Of a DNA stretch of 56,325 nt, positions 24,802 to 34,747 are shown in pieces. The notes below the pieces were generated by a model, which was not told the DNA's origin, made no database searches, and saw only the letters and a list, made by a program, of their open reading frames with translations. The stretch's first letter is position 1. Every line of letters starts with the position of its first letter. The translations under genes and the position numbers were made by a program. Origin of the DNA: Deltaproteobacteria bacterium (GTDB taxonomy: Bacteria > Desulfobacterota > Desulfobulbia > Desulfobulbales > Desulfurivibrionaceae); NCBI GenBank assembly GCA_013349295.1, contig DUZW01000020.1, forward strand, positions 1-56,325. Reading direction: 5' to 3'.

Positions 24802-24994
24802 CGAGAAACTCCTTCCGGCGGAGGGGTTGCTGGTTATGCCCGTGAATTCAATCTAAAGATGGAAGTTGGCCACGAACTGTACGTGTAACAATTCTACCAT
24901 GGAAAACCAAGGGTTGGAAGGAGCGATAAAATGGCGGTTAATCGCTGACCTTAATCTGTACTTTTAGGAAAGGGGGTAATGCGGGCCGGACAAT

Positions 24995-25030
24995 AAAAAA
25001 AAGGGAATCAACGATTTTCCGTTGATTCCC
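24995..25030 (-). terminator. Intrinsic terminator of the tRNA-Lys/tRNA-Glu unit
   Basis: Minus strand: GGGAATCAACG, 6-nt loop, CGTTGATTCCC, then eight T. It starts 10 nt after the tRNA-Glu 3' end. Confidence 0.88.
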
Positions 25031-25040
25031 TTGATAATTC

Positions 25041-25118
25041 TGGCGTCCCCAACGAGATTTGAACTCGTGTCGCCGGCGTGAAAGGCCGGTGTCCTGGACC
25101 GGGCTAGACGATGGGGAC
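25041..25118 (-). tRNA. tRNA-Glu (anticodon TTC)
   Basis: Cloverleaf readable on the minus strand: acceptor GTCCCCA/TGGGGAC, anticodon loop CTTTCAC, T-loop GTTCAAATC, discriminator G and an encoded CCA. It is co-transcribed with tRNA-Lys 20 nt upstream. Confidence 0.95.
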
Positions 25119-25138
25119 TAAAATCCATACAGTTTAAA

Positions 25139-25214
25139 TGGTGGGTCGTGCGCGATTCGAACGCGCGACTCTCTGCTTAAAAGGCAGATACTCTACCGGC
25201 TGAGTTAACGACCC
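25139..25214 (-). tRNA. tRNA-Lys (anticodon TTT)
   Basis: Acceptor GGGTCGT/ACGACCC, D-loop with AGCCGGTAGA, anticodon loop CTTTTAA, T-arm GCGCGTTCGAATCGCGC, discriminator A and an encoded CCA. Confidence 0.96.
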
Positions 25215-25232
25215 ACCCTGTAGGAAAAGGCT

Positions 25233-25261
25233 CTTTTACAACAGTCGGTTTTCCGTGTCAA
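25233..25261 (-). promoter_or_regulatory. Promoter of the tRNA-Lys/tRNA-Glu unit
   Basis: Minus strand: perfect -35 TTGACA (25261-25256), 17-bp spacer, -10 TAAAAG (25238-25233), about 20 nt before the tRNA-Lys 5' end. The rest of 25262-25492 shows no gene. Confidence 0.65.
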
Positions 25262-25492
25262 GTCTTTGCTTTCTTCTTTTTCCTTTTTTTCCTCCGCCTA
25301 CTTCTCGGTCTGTCTGCCGGATAACGCCATGAGCTTGTGTAATTATTGGTGTTTTTCCGTGGTGCCGGGGCCGCTTAAATAACTTGTGACGCTGGCGCGG
25401 GTCTGCTATATCTTCTGCTTTGTTGGGGATTAAGATGGAGCTTCTGCGTGGAGCAGGGCTTTTTTTTTTGACTATTTACTTTTGGGTGCGCC

Positions 25493-26098
25493 ATGGGGTT
25501 GTTGGCCAGATCGGCAAGTTTTGTCCGCTATGCGGTTGAGGGTGATCTGCCCGCGAATTTCTGGGAGTTCGCCGCCGAGCGGATTGCTCTTCATTCTTTC
25601 AGGGATATTGACGAGAGTTATGAAGAGCGCTCCGTGGGTTGGGTTTCCGTCGTGAACATGTTTGACAGCGAGTTTGCCTATGCCTCGTACGCGGCGGCGG
25701 ACCATGTCGTGCTTTCCCTGCGCATGGACGAGCGGAGGGTATCGCCCAAGGTGCTCAGCAAGTTTTGCCTCAAAGAAGAGGAGCGGCTTAAAAAGGTGCG
25801 GCAGATTCCCAAGCTGGCCAGGGCTCACCGGGTGGAGATCAAGGAAAGTGTGCGGTTGATGCTGATGAAAAAGGCGGCGCCGACCCCGGCGGTCTATGAT
25901 CTCTGCTGGAATCTGGCTGAGTCAACCCTGCTGTTTTTTTCCACCAACCAGAAGGCCCAGGAACTGCTGGAGGAATTTTTCAAGCAAACCTTTGATCTCA
26001 GTCTGATGTTGCAGGTGCCGTATCTGACCGCCGAGCATCTCCTGGACGCCCCCGGCCGCGAGGCCTTGGCCGACATCACCCCCACAATCTTTATCTGA
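25493..26098 (+). CDS. rdgC: RdgC-like recombination-associated protein (short form)
   Basis: A 201-residue cytoplasmic protein whose N-terminus (SASFVRYAVEGDLP, then ERSVGWVSV) resembles the start of RdgC, the ring-shaped DNA-binding protein that modulates RecA. E. coli RdgC is about 300 residues, so this is a shortened version. The lysine-rich segment after residue 95 (KEEERLKKVRQIPKLARAHRVEIKESVR) fits DNA binding. The ATG at 25493 has no strong ribosome binding site. A small hypothetical gene follows after 17 nt, and gatB follows that. Identification is by pattern memory; a small DNA-binding protein of another family is possible. Confidence 0.7.
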   Translation: MGLLARSASFVRYAVEGDLPANFWEFAAERIALHSFRDIDESYEERSVGWVSVVNMFDSEFAYASYAAADHVVLSLRMDERRVSPKVLSKFCLKEEERLKKVRQIPKLARAHRVEIKESVRLMLMKKAAPTPAVYDLCWNLAESTLLFFSTNQKAQELLEEFFKQTFDLSLMLQVPYLTAEHLLDAPGREALADITPTIFI

Positions 26099-26115
26099 CC
26101 CAGAGGCTTTGTCGT

Positions 26116-26664
26116 ATGGATTTGCTTGATATCATTGAGGAAAAACGATTTTTGGGTCAGGAGTTTCTTACCTGGCTTTGGTTCAAAAGCGAGGAGCGGG
26201 GTGGGACCATCTTTCTTCCCGAGGCGGGAGAGGATATTCAGCTGGTTTTTGAAAAGCATATGATGCTTGAGTATGGCGAAGGGGAGAACCGCGAGAAGTT
26301 GATATGCCGCGGGCAGATGACCGAGCTGCAGGAGGCGCGCACCGGGCTGGCCATGGGCAAGAAGCTGGAGCAGGCCCGGATCTTGCTGACCCGGGGGGAG
26401 TATGAGTGGACGCTTTCCCTCAAGGCTACTCTTATGGAGTTTCGCAATGTGAAGCCGCCTAAAACCATGGGCTCTTCCGAAGAGGGCAACGAGCCCGAGG
26501 CGGTGGAAGGCAGGCTGCTTGAGCATCTCAGTCTGCACGAGATGGTGGTGCGCACTGTGGATCAGCTGTTCAGAATGTTTCTCGATCTCAGGATCGGCTC
26601 CGGCTGGGAGCAGGAACTGACTCGGATTCAAGCCTGGGTGCGGAAAGGAAAAGAGACACACTGA
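26116..26664 (+). CDS. Conserved-looking hypothetical protein downstream of rdgC
   Basis: A 182-residue soluble acidic protein with no signal peptide or membrane helix. It begins MDLLDIIEEKRFLGQEFLTWLWF, has a beta-rich middle (GGTIFLPEAGEDIQLVFEKH, EKLICRGQM) and a helical C-terminus (VRTVDQLFRMFLDLR). I recognise no catalytic motif. It begins 17 nt after the RdgC-like gene on the same strand, and the pairing suggests joint function in recombination control. It is followed by gatB after 48 nt. Confidence 0.75.
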   Translation: MDLLDIIEEKRFLGQEFLTWLWFKSEERGGTIFLPEAGEDIQLVFEKHMMLEYGEGENREKLICRGQMTELQEARTGLAMGKKLEQARILLTRGEYEWTLSLKATLMEFRNVKPPKTMGSSEEGNEPEAVEGRLLEHLSLHEMVVRTVDQLFRMFLDLRIGSGWEQELTRIQAWVRKGKETH

Positions 26665-26712
26665 GACCGGCGTTGTTGTTTCTGCGTCGTTTTGTATTAG
26701 GGAGAGAACACC

Positions 26713-28146
26713 ATGGAATTTGAAACTGTCATCGGCCTTGAGGTCCATGCCCAGCTCAAAACCAAGAGCAAGATATTCTGCGGCTGCACCACCGCCTTCG
26801 GTAATCCGCCCAACACCAACACCTGCCCGGTCTGTCTCGGCATGCCCGGTGTGCTGCCGGTGCTGAACAAAACTGTGGTGGAGTATGCCATGAAAATGGC
26901 CATCGCCACCAACTGCGTCATCCGCCCTATGAATCAGTTCGCCCGCAAGAACTATTTCTATCCCGATCTGCCCAAGGGATATCAGGTCTCTCAGTTTGAC
27001 CTGCCCATTGCCGAGCATGGCTGGGTGGAGGTCGAGGCGTCCGGCCGGACCAGCAGGATCGGGATCACCCGCATCCATATGGAGGAAGACGCCGGCAAGC
27101 TCATCCATGACGAGCGCGAGCCGTTGAGTTATGTGGATCTCAACCGGACCGGCGTGCCGCTCATCGAGATCGTCAGTGAGCCGGATATCCGCTCGCCGGA
27201 GGAAGCCGCTGCCTACTTGAAAAAGCTCCACGCCATCCTCCGCTATCTGGACATCTGCGACGGCAACATGCAGGAAGGCAGCTTCCGCTGCGACGCCAAT
27301 ATCTCGCTTCGGCCCGTGGGTCAGAAGGAATTCGGCACCCGCACCGAACTCAAGAACATGAATTCCTTTAAAAACGTGCAAAAGGCATTGGAATTCGAGG
27401 TGCGCCGCCAGCGCGATCTGCTGCTGGACGGCGGCAAGATTATCCAGGAAACCCTGCTCTGGGATGCGGACCGCAACGTGACCAACTCCATGCGTTCCAA
27501 GGAGGAGGCCCACGATTACCGCTACTTCCCGGACCCGGACCTCGTGCCGGTGGTGATCGACGATGCCTGGATCGAGGCGATCCGCTCCACCCTGCCCGAA
27601 CTGCCCGATGACCGGAAAAAACGCTTCTGCGAACAGTTGGGACTGTCGGACAATGACGCCTCGGTGCTCACCTCCTCGCGGGAGCTGGCCGATTATTTCG
27701 AGGCCGCCCTGGTCGGGTATCCCAACGGCAAGAAGCTCGGCAACTGGCTGATGACCGAGCTGATGCGTCTGATGAAGGGCGAGGAGGCCCTGGATATCAG
27801 TCAGTGCCCGGTCTCTCCGGAGAATCTGGCCGCGCTTCTCTCCATGATCGACGCCGGCACCATCAGCGGCAAGATTGCCAAAACCGTGTTCGAGGAGATG
27901 ATGGTGTCCGGCAAGGATCCGGAGAGCGTGGTCAAGGAAAAGGGCTTGGTGCAGATGAGCGATCAGGGCGAGATCCTGGCCATGGTTCAGGAGATCATCG
28001 CGGCCAATCCCGAGCAGGCCCAGCAGTTCCGGGAAGGCAAGACCAAGGTCATGGGTTTTTTCGTGGGCCAGCTCATGAAAAAGACCGGCGGCAAGGCCAA
28101 TCCCGGGCTGGCCAATGATTTGTTTGTCAAGGCGTTGACGGAGTAG
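26713..28146 (+). CDS. gatB: Aspartyl/glutamyl-tRNA amidotransferase subunit B
   Basis: Subunit B of GatCAB, which amidates mischarged Glu-tRNA(Gln) and/or Asp-tRNA(Asn). The 477 residues are full length. The family signature [17 protein letters not shown] is at the N-terminus. The zinc-site cysteines and [11 protein letters not shown], the kinase-like region ([38 protein letters not shown]) and the C-terminal YqeY-like tail ([13 protein letters not shown]) are all present. The ATG follows GGGAGAGAACACC. gatA and gatC are not in the window. Ordinary housekeeping gene. Confidence 0.97.
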   Translation: MEFETVIGLEVHAQLKTKSKIFCGCTTAFGNPPNTNTCPVCLGMPGVLPVLNKTVVEYAMKMAIATNCVIRPMNQFARKNYFYPDLPKGYQVSQFDLPIAEHGWVEVEASGRTSRIGITRIHMEEDAGKLIHDEREPLSYVDLNRTGVPLIEIVSEPDIRSPEEAAAYLKKLHAILRYLDICDGNMQEGSFRCDANISLRPVGQKEFGTRTELKNMNSFKNVQKALEFEVRRQRDLLLDGGKIIQETLLWDADRNVTNSMRSKEEAHDYRYFPDPDLVPVVIDDAWIEAIRSTLPELPDDRKKRFCEQLGLSDNDASVLTSSRELADYFEAALVGYPNGKKLGNWLMTELMRLMKGEEALDISQCPVSPENLAALLSMIDAGTISGKIAKTVFEEMMVSGKDPESVVKEKGLVQMSDQGEILAMVQEIIAANPEQAQQFREGKTKVMGFFVGQLMKKTGGKANPGLANDLFVKALTE

Positions 28147-28190
28147 ATTGTTCTTTTTCTTTGCGTGCCAAAGGGTGTTTGTGGCCAACT

Positions 28191-28925
28191 ATGGATAAAA
28201 CCGACTGGCAGAAAAAAGGCGACGGCCACCGGCAACGGCTGCGGGACAGGTTTCTGGTCCACGGTCTTGACGGTTTCACCGATGCCGAGGTGCTGGAGCT
28301 GCTTTTGTCCATGGGCACTCCACGCAAGGATTGCAAGGAGACCGCCCGGTTGCTGCTCAAGCGATTCTCCACCCTGGCTCAGACCATGGATGCAAGTCAG
28401 GCGGAGCTTGAGTTGATCGACGGTATCGGTCCTAAAAACGGCTTTGCCCTGCATTTTGTTCAGTCAGTGGCCCGGCGCTATCTGCGGCAGCGGTTGGTGG
28501 CCAAGGAGTACCTCCGTTCCTCCCGCGAGGTGGGAGAGTATCTGGTCCATAGCATGCGCGGCCTCAAGCGCGAGGTGCTGACGGCTGTTTTTCTCGACGC
28601 CTCCCTTGCCATCATCGATACCAGGCTGGTGGCGGAAGGAACCCTGGCCAGCAACACCGTGCATCCCCGGGAGTTGATCAAGATGGCTCTGGAGCACCAT
28701 GCCGCTTCGCTGATCATCGCCCACAACCATCCCTCCGGCAGCCTGACCCCTTCGGCGGAGGATAAAAAGCTCACCCGCCATCTCTTCATCGCCCTGGCTT
28801 TTGCCGGGATTCAGCTTCTGGATCATCTCATCGTCGGGGAGGGCGAACAGCCGTTCAGCTTTGCCGACCATGGGTTGCTGGAGGATATCCGCCGCCAGTC
28901 CCGGGCGCTTATCGCCGGAGAGTGA
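28191..28925 (+). CDS. radC: DNA repair protein RadC family (JAB/MPN domain)
   Basis: A 244-residue RadC-family protein. It has an N-terminal helix-hairpin-helix region (FTDAEVLELLLS, IDGIGPKNG) and a C-terminal JAMM metalloprotease-like domain with motif HNHPSGSLTPSAED, including both metal-binding His and the distal Asp. The function of RadC is unsettled, and a repair role is not well supported in the literature. The ATG at 28191 is chosen because MDKTDWQKKGDGHRQRLRDR is the usual family start. Its stop overlaps the start region of hemW. Confidence 0.92.
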   Translation: MDKTDWQKKGDGHRQRLRDRFLVHGLDGFTDAEVLELLLSMGTPRKDCKETARLLLKRFSTLAQTMDASQAELELIDGIGPKNGFALHFVQSVARRYLRQRLVAKEYLRSSREVGEYLVHSMRGLKREVLTAVFLDASLAIIDTRLVAEGTLASNTVHPRELIKMALEHHAASLIIAHNHPSGSLTPSAEDKKLTRHLFIALAFAGIQLLDHLIVGEGEQPFSFADHGLLEDIRRQSRALIAGE

Positions 28926-28927
28926 CG

Positions 28928-30106
28928 GTGTCCATGTCTGAGAGTCCCTCCTTTACCCCAGACAGCGGTGAAGAATCCCCCGGCCTCTATCTTCACATCC
29001 CCTTCTGCAAGAGGCGTTGCGCTTATTGCTCCTTTAATTCCCATGCCTGCCAATCCCCTCCGGCCGCATACCTTGCGGCCCTTGCCGACCAGATCCGCCA
29101 CTGGTCCGGGCAGGAGTGGTGCCGGGAGCGGACCTTCTCCACCCTGTTCATCGGCGGCGGCACTCCGACCATCTATTCCGGAGGCGAGCTGGCCGGTCTG
29201 GTCGGCCAGTGTCTTGGGTTATTCAACTTCACGGAAGACCCAGAGATCACGGTGGAGGCCAACCCTAACACCGTGACCGTGCAGGCGCTGACCGCCCTGC
29301 GTCGGGCCGGGGTCAACCGATTGAGCCTGGGGGTGCAATCTTTTTCCGATCGGCTGTTGGCCGGGCTTGGACGGAGCCACACCACCGCCGAGGCCTGTGC
29401 CGCCATCGGGGCGGCCCGTCGGGCCGGTTTTGCCAATATCAACCTGGATCTGATGTATGGCCTGCCCGGCCAGGATGCGGCGGCCTGGCGGGAGAGTCTT
29501 GCCCGGGCCCTTGCCCATGCCCCGGAACATCTCGCCTGTTATGAGCTGACCATCGAGGAGGGAACCCCCTTTTCCCGGTTGGTGGACACGGGTGAACTCA
29601 CCCTGCCCGATGAGGAGGAGGCGCTGGCCATGGCCGAGTTTACCCATGATTTTCTGGCCCAGGCAGGATTGGAGCGCTACGAGATCTCCAACTACGCCAG
29701 GCCGGGGCGGGAATGCCGCCACAACCTCAACTACTGGAGAAACGGCGCTTATCTCGGACTGGGGGCTGGGGCGGTCTCCTGTCTCTCCGGATTCCGGTTC
29801 GGTACGGTGAAGGACCCCGATCAGTTTACCGGGCTGGTTCGGGCGGGGGAGCTGCCGCTGAGCGAGGCGGAATGCCTGCCCCTGGAGGCCAGTTTCCGGG
29901 AAAGCGTGGTCATGGGCCTCAGGATGATTCAGGGGGTTTCCCTTGCCCGCTTGCAGCATCGGTTTGGTTTGACGCCGCAGGGTTATTATGGGAAAATATT
30001 TGAGGAACTGCACCGGCAGGGGCTGGTCGTGGTTTCAGAAGAGAGCCTGCGTCTTACCGAGGCAGGTCTGCCCGTGGCCAATCAGGTGCTGGCCCGGCTT
30101 GTCTGA
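28928..30106 (+). CDS. hemW: Radical SAM haem chaperone HemW (HemN-like)
   Basis: A radical SAM protein of the HemW/CPDH-like family, which delivers haem to target proteins; it is often misannotated as coproporphyrinogen dehydrogenase. Motif CKRRCAYCSF gives the Cx3Cx2C cluster near residue 29. GGGTPT, VEANPNT, RLSLGVQSF, NLDLMYGLPGQ and YEISNYARPG follow in the family order. It lacks the N-terminal extra Cys of true HemN, supporting HemW. The GTG at 28928 has GGAG 7 nt upstream; the ATG at 28934 is the alternative. It follows radC closely. Haem handling fits the several haem proteins in the window. Confidence 0.9.
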   Translation: MSMSESPSFTPDSGEESPGLYLHIPFCKRRCAYCSFNSHACQSPPAAYLAALADQIRHWSGQEWCRERTFSTLFIGGGTPTIYSGGELAGLVGQCLGLFNFTEDPEITVEANPNTVTVQALTALRRAGVNRLSLGVQSFSDRLLAGLGRSHTTAEACAAIGAARRAGFANINLDLMYGLPGQDAAAWRESLARALAHAPEHLACYELTIEEGTPFSRLVDTGELTLPDEEEALAMAEFTHDFLAQAGLERYEISNYARPGRECRHNLNYWRNGAYLGLGAGAVSCLSGFRFGTVKDPDQFTGLVRAGELPLSEAECLPLEASFRESVVMGLRMIQGVSLARLQHRFGLTPQGYYGKIFEELHRQGLVVVSEESLRLTEAGLPVANQVLARLV

Positions 30107-30125
30107 ACAAAGGTGGCGGAACTCC

Positions 30126-30196
30126 TCAGGTGTTTAGGGTGAAGGCTGACGGTGATCACTCAACACGTCCCTTCAGTCTTCAGCCTAAACACCTGA
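30126..30196. repeat. Long imperfect inverted repeat (24-nt arms)
   Basis: Arm 1 (30126-30149) and arm 2 (30173-30196) are complementary at 22 of 24 positions with a perfect outer 13 bp (TCAGGTGTTTAGG/CCTAAACACCTGA); the spacer is 23 nt. No T-run follows on either side. It begins 20 nt after the hemW stop and ends about 40 nt before the kinase start. It could be a REP/MITE-like intergenic repeat or a transcript-end hairpin. Confidence 0.7.
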
Positions 30197-30236
30197 ATAA
30201 CTATGCGGCAAGAATGTGTCACCATGGGGGCAACCA

Positions 30237-33029
30237 ATGATCCTTCCCGCTAACAGTATTGCCAGGAAATTGCTGGTTACCATGTCGCTGGTGGTTGCCG
30301 GGCTGGTCCTGGTTCTCGGCGGCTCTGAAATCGTGCAGGAATATGGCCACTACCGGAGCGAGCTTGACGCGCTCTGGGGGAATCATGTGGAGGCGCGTAA
30401 AAAGCAGCTTGAAGCGCAGGTCGCTGAGGTGATCTCTTTCATCGAGTTCAAGAAAACGCAAGTTTCCGCCAGGGTACGGGGGGAACTCGAGTCCAGGGTC
30501 CGGGACGCACATGGGGTGGTGGTCCATCTTTACGAAATCAATAAGGGCTCACACAGCAAAAATGAACTTTATAGCTTGGCGAGAGAGGCTCTGCGCAAGC
30601 ATCGATTTAACAACGGCAGGGGGTATTTTTTTATCATTGCCATGGACGGTACGGTGCAGCTCCATCCTGTCTGGCCGGAACTTGAGCAGAAAAACTTTCT
30701 GAGCAAGCAGGATAGCGAGGGCACTTTTTTCATCCGTGAGATGATCGACCTTGCCCGCAGCAAGGGAGAGGGCTTTGTTTCCTCCCGCTGGCCAAAGCCT
30801 GGCGTTTCCACCGGTCAGGATTTCGAGAAGATTTCCTTTGTCAAATATCTGCCCCAGCTTGACTGTCTGATCGGGGCGGGGGAATACCTGGATGACACCG
30901 AGGCCGAGGTCAAGGCTGAAGTGCTGGAGCGCATTGAAAAAATGCGTTTTGGGGGGGGCGAGTATATCTTTGCCGGGCAGTGGGACGGCGTTGCCCTGAC
31001 CGACCCGAGCAAGGGAAGGAATATGCTTGAGGTAACCGATCCCAACGGGGTGAAGATTGTGGAGGAGGCCATCGCCCTGGCCAAGAAGGACGGCGGATTC
31101 CTGCGCTATGTGATGCCGAAGCTGGGGGAGGAGCGCGACTCCCTGAAGCTCAGCTATGTGCGCGGAGTCAAGGATTGGCAATGGTATGTGGGGTCCGGCC
31201 TCTATCTCGATGATCTTGAGGCGGCCAGCGCCGGAGCCCGGCGGGGGTTGCGCGACGAGATTGTCAATATTGTCGGCATGGCCCTGCTGTTGATGCTTGT
31301 CGCTTTCCTGACCGGGTTGTTCTTTGTGCGCAAAACGGCGGGGCGAATCCAGCAGGGTTTTACCGCTTTTGAAACATTTTTTGACAAGGCGGTGCGGGAA
31401 AAGGTGAAAATGGAGACCTCCGACCTGCATTTTCAGGAGTTCCGGTCTCTGGCCAAGGCGGTAAATCAGATGTTGCTCGAACAACGGGCCATGGCGGATG
31501 ACCTGCGGAAAAGCGAGGAGAAATACCGGGTTCTGATCGAAACCACCGGTACCGGTTTTGTAAAGCTCGATGGCGCGGGGAGGGTGCTTGACGCCAATCA
31601 GGAGTATGTACGATTGACCGGGCATGAAGTATTGTCCGAAATTCTCGGGCACAGGGTGGTCGAGTGGACAGCGGCCCATGATCGGGTCAAGATCCGGGAG
31701 GCGGGGGAAGAATGCGTCAAACGGGGTTTTGTCCGCCATCTGCAAATTGAATATGTCGATAATCAGGGGGCGGTTATCCCCGTGGAAATGAACGGCACGC
31801 GGGTGCAAAGCGATGGGCAGTTGGAGATTATCGCCATCTGCCATGACGTCAGCGGTCGGAAGCAGTTGGAAGAGCAGTTGCGGCAGGCCCAGAAGATGGA
31901 GGCCCTCGGCATTCTGGCCGGAGGGATCGCCCATGATTTCAACAATATTCTTGCCGCCATCATTGGCTATGCCGAGCTGGCGAAAAGGAGCCTGCCCCAA
32001 GAGGCCGGCACTGCCGAAGCCGATATCCAGCAGATTTTGCGGGCCGGGCTGCGGGCCAGGGATCTGGTGAAACAGATTCTGGCCTTCTGCCGGAAAGGCG
32101 GGGAGGAGCGGACGCCGATCTCGCCCAGGCCCATTGTCAAGGAGGCGCTCAAGTTTTTGCGGGCCTTGATTCCTGTAAGTGTTGAAATCCGCGAGGATAT
32201 TGACCCGGAGTGTGGCGCCATCCTGGCCGACCCCACGAATATCCATCAGATCGTGGTGAATCTCTGCACCAACGCCTTCCATGCCATGGAGGCGGCGGGA
32301 GGTGTGCTGACCGTTGTCATGAAGAATGTGGAGCTTGGCGCAAGCGAGCTTGTCGGCGAAGTCGATCTGCTGCCCGGTCAATATGTGTTGTTCAGCGTGG
32401 GCGACACCGGGCCGGGGATGACGCCGGAGATTCTTTCCCGCAGCTTCGACCCGTATTTCACCACCAAGGGGGTAGGCAAGGGCTCGGGCATGGGGTTGGC
32501 GGTGGTGCACGGCATTGTCAAAAACTATGGCGGTATGCTGAAAGTGGAAAGCGCTGTTGGTGTCGGCACGGTTTTTCGTATTTATCTGCCGCAGATCGGC
32601 AATGGAGCTGTCGCGGCGGAAAGCGTGCATGAATGGTCACTTCCTTCCGGTCAGGAACGGATTCTCTATGTGGATGATGAGGCAAGCATTGCCGAAATGG
32701 GCAAGGCCATGCTTGCCGGGCTTGGCTATCGGGTGACGGCCAAAACCACCCCTCTTGAGGCCTTGGAAGAATTTCGCGGACGCTCCGGGGAGTTTGATCT
32801 GCTGATAACGGATCAGACCATGCCCGGGATGTCCGGGGTGCAGCTGGTCCAGGAAGTCCGCAAGATCCGGCCCGACTTGCCGGTGATCCTCTGCACCGGG
32901 TACAGCGCGGCAATCGGGGAAGATTCGGCCGGGGGAATGGGCATCCGTCATTTCATCATGAAACCCCTTACCATGCGGGCGCTTGCCGAAACGGTGCGCA
33001 AGGCTTTGGAAATAAAAGGTGCAAAGTGA
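30237..33029 (+). CDS. Cache-sensing hybrid histidine kinase
   Basis: A 930-residue membrane kinase. It has a transmembrane helix at about 10-30, then a long periplasmic part with two Cache_2-like units ([21 protein letters not shown] and [14 protein letters not shown]...DP). A second helix lies near 345-365 and is followed by a PAS domain. The HisKA box has [20 protein letters not shown], and the HATPase domain has [10 protein letters not shown] and [19 protein letters not shown]-terminal receiver carries phospho-Asp in [13 protein letters not shown]. The two Cache units suggest sensing of a small organic ligand. No dedicated partner regulator is adjacent. The ATG at 30237 has GGGGGC upstream. 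It is followed by radA after 30 nt. Confidence 0.9.
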   Translation: MILPANSIARKLLVTMSLVVAGLVLVLGGSEIVQEYGHYRSELDALWGNHVEARKKQLEAQVAEVISFIEFKKTQVSARVRGELESRVRDAHGVVVHLYEINKGSHSKNELYSLAREALRKHRFNNGRGYFFIIAMDGTVQLHPVWPELEQKNFLSKQDSEGTFFIREMIDLARSKGEGFVSSRWPKPGVSTGQDFEKISFVKYLPQLDCLIGAGEYLDDTEAEVKAEVLERIEKMRFGGGEYIFAGQWDGVALTDPSKGRNMLEVTDPNGVKIVEEAIALAKKDGGFLRYVMPKLGEERDSLKLSYVRGVKDWQWYVGSGLYLDDLEAASAGARRGLRDEIVNIVGMALLLMLVAFLTGLFFVRKTAGRIQQGFTAFETFFDKAVREKVKMETSDLHFQEFRSLAKAVNQMLLEQRAMADDLRKSEEKYRVLIETTGTGFVKLDGAGRVLDANQEYVRLTGHEVLSEILGHRVVEWTAAHDRVKIREAGEECVKRGFVRHLQIEYVDNQGAVIPVEMNGTRVQSDGQLEIIAICHDVSGRKQLEEQLRQAQKMEALGILAGGIAHDFNNILAAIIGYAELAKRSLPQEAGTAEADIQQILRAGLRARDLVKQILAFCRKGGEERTPISPRPIVKEALKFLRALIPVSVEIREDIDPECGAILADPTNIHQIVVNLCTNAFHAMEAAGGVLTVVMKNVELGASELVGEVDLLPGQYVLFSVGDTGPGMTPEILSRSFDPYFTTKGVGKGSGMGLAVVHGIVKNYGGMLKVESAVGVGTVFRIYLPQIGNGAVAAESVHEWSLPSGQERILYVDDEASIAEMGKAMLAGLGYRVTAKTTPLEALEEFRGRSGEFDLLITDQTMPGMSGVQLVQEVRKIRPDLPVILCTGYSAAIGEDSAGGMGIRHFIMKPLTMRALAETVRKALEIKGAK

Positions 33030-33059
33030 AAGGTAAAAGGCGCAAGGGGCAGGCAAAGA

Positions 33060-34415
33060 ATGGCTAAAGAGAAGATTTCGTATGTCTGCGCCACCTGCAA
33101 TGGGGTGTTCAGCAAATGGGCCGGCCAGTGTGAAGGGTGCGGCGCCTGGGATACCTTGGCCGAGCAGCAGCCAGCCTCCGGAGCGGCGGGCCGTTTTCAG
33201 GGCTATTCCGGAAGCCTGGCGAAGGTGCAAACCATGGCCGAGGTGGGCCGGGATGAGCTGACCCGTTTTTCCACCGGCATGGGCGAATTGGACCGGGTTC
33301 TGGGCGGCGGCTTGGTGCCGGGCTCGGTGGTGCTGATCGGCGGCGATCCGGGGGTGGGCAAGTCCACCGGTCTGCTCCAAGTCTGCTGCAATCTAAGCCT
33401 TACCCGCAAGTGCCTCTATGTGACCGGCGAGGAGTCGCTTCAGCAGATTGCCATGCGGGCCAGAAGGCTTGGCTTGCCGGATCAGGCCCTGCTCCTGCTG
33501 GCGGAAACCAGGGTGGAGGATATCTGCGCCACGGCCCTCAAGGAGCAGCCCGAGGTCATGGTAATCGATTCCATCCAGACCATGCAGGTGGCGGAGAGCC
33601 AGTCCGCGCCGGGCAGCGTTAGTCAGGTGCGGGAGTCCGCTGCCTTGCTCACCCAGTTTGCCAAGCAGACCGGCGTCGCCATCTTTCTGGTGGGTCATGT
33701 CACTAAGAGCGGCGATCTGGCCGGGCCCAGGGTGCTGGAGCATATAATCGACGTGGTTTGTTATATCGAAGGCGGCGGGGACAGCCGTTTCCGGGTGATG
33801 CGGGCGGTGAAAAACCGTTACGGCGCGGTGAACGAGCTGGGGGTCTTCGCCATGACCGACAAGGGGCTGCGCGAGATTTCCAACCCCTCGGCCATCTTTC
33901 TTTCCCGCAACGCCGAGGCCATGCCCGGCAGCGTGGTCATGGCGATCTGGGAGGGCAGCCGCCCCCTGCTCGTTGAGATGCAGGCCCTGGTTGACGACAG
34001 CCACAGCGAAAATCCCCGGCGGGTTACGGTGGGCCTTGAGCAGAACCGGCTGGCCATGCTCCTTGCCGTGCTGCACCGCCACGGCTCCATCGCCACCTAT
34101 GGCCAGGATGTGTTCATCAACGTGGCGGGCGGGGTGCGGGTCAGCGAAACCAGCGCCGATCTGGCACTGCTCCTGGCGGTTTTTTCCAGCCTGAAAAACA
34201 AACCCCTGCCCGTGGAGCTGGTGGTTTTCGGCGAGGTCGGCCTCTCCGGTGAGATCCGGCCCGTGCCCAGCGGGCAGGAGCGGTTGCGGGAGGCGGGCAA
34301 GCATGGCTTTAAAAAGGCGATTGTTCCCTTGGCTAATGTACCCAAGGGCGGGGTCAAGGGCATGGAGATCATCGGGGTGCGAAAGCTGGCCGAGGCCATT
34401 GAGTCGGTCCGTTAA
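33060..34415 (+). CDS. radA: DNA repair protein RadA (Sms)
   Basis: A RecA-like ATPase that helps branch migration and recombination-intermediate processing. The 451 residues include the N-terminal zinc finger (CATCNGVFSKWAGQCEGCG), Walker A GGDPGVGKST, Walker B VMVIDSIQTM, the RadA signature KNRYGAVNELGVF and the C-terminal Lon-like domain (VNVAGGVRVSETSADLALLLA). Length and motifs are canonical. The ATG at 33060 begins MAKEKISYVCATC. A small CTTCCG/CGGAAG hairpin lies at 34444-34458 before the tRNA-Ser promoter. Confidence 0.97.
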   Translation: MAKEKISYVCATCNGVFSKWAGQCEGCGAWDTLAEQQPASGAAGRFQGYSGSLAKVQTMAEVGRDELTRFSTGMGELDRVLGGGLVPGSVVLIGGDPGVGKSTGLLQVCCNLSLTRKCLYVTGEESLQQIAMRARRLGLPDQALLLLAETRVEDICATALKEQPEVMVIDSIQTMQVAESQSAPGSVSQVRESAALLTQFAKQTGVAIFLVGHVTKSGDLAGPRVLEHIIDVVCYIEGGGDSRFRVMRAVKNRYGAVNELGVFAMTDKGLREISNPSAIFLSRNAEAMPGSVVMAIWEGSRPLLVEMQALVDDSHSENPRRVTVGLEQNRLAMLLAVLHRHGSIATYGQDVFINVAGGVRVSETSADLALLLAVFSSLKNKPLPVELVVFGEVGLSGEIRPVPSGQERLREAGKHGFKKAIVPLANVPKGGVKGMEIIGVRKLAEAIESVR

Positions 34416-34469
34416 GCATGGCGAAATACCGGCGGGGATTTTTCTTCCGGGTCGGAAGGTCTTCAAGCA

Positions 34470-34498
34470 TTGACAGCGCTTTTTTGAAATGGTACATA
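34470..34498 (+). promoter_or_regulatory. Promoter of the tRNA-Ser pair
   Basis: Perfect -35 TTGACA (34470-34475), 17-bp spacer, weak -10 TACATA (34493-34498). The start site would be about 8 nt before the first tRNA. Confidence 0.55.
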
Positions 34499-34512
34499 AC
34501 TGACGGACTTAA

Positions 34513-34598
34513 GGAGGAATGGCCGAGTGGTTTAAGGCGGCGGTCTTGAAAACCGTTGTGCGCAAGTACCGTGGGTTCGAATCCTACTTCCTCCGCCA
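34513..34598 (+). tRNA. tRNA-Ser (anticodon TGA)
   Basis: Type II tRNA with long variable arm; acceptor GGAGGAA/TTCCTCC, anticodon loop CTTGAAA, T-loop GTTCGAATC, discriminator G and an encoded CCA. Confidence 0.95.
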
Positions 34599-34620
34599 AC
34601 AACATGCGAATAAGAATTGT

Positions 34621-34714
34621 GGAGAGCTGACCGAGTAGGCCGAAGGTGCTCGCCTGCTAAGCGAGTGTAGGATCAAAAGTTCTACCGAGGGTTCGAATCC
34701 CTCGCTCTCCGCCA
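34621..34714 (+). tRNA. tRNA-Ser (anticodon GCT)
   Basis: Type II tRNA with long variable arm; acceptor GGAGAGC/GCTCTCC, anticodon loop CTGCTAA, T-loop GTTCGAATC, discriminator G and an encoded CCA. It lies 22 nt after the first tRNA-Ser, so the pair is one unit. Confidence 0.95.
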
Positions 34715-34747
34715 TGTTCATTTGCGGAGCAATCCGTGTGAGTAACA

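Noticed and set aside
25894..28188. Large minus-strand open frame across rdgC and gatB
   Set aside because: It spans several real plus-strand genes and the gaps between them and has no family features.
30549..32630. Large minus-strand open frame within the Cache kinase gene
   Set aside because: Shadow frame; the plus strand has well-defined HisKA, HATPase and receiver motifs.
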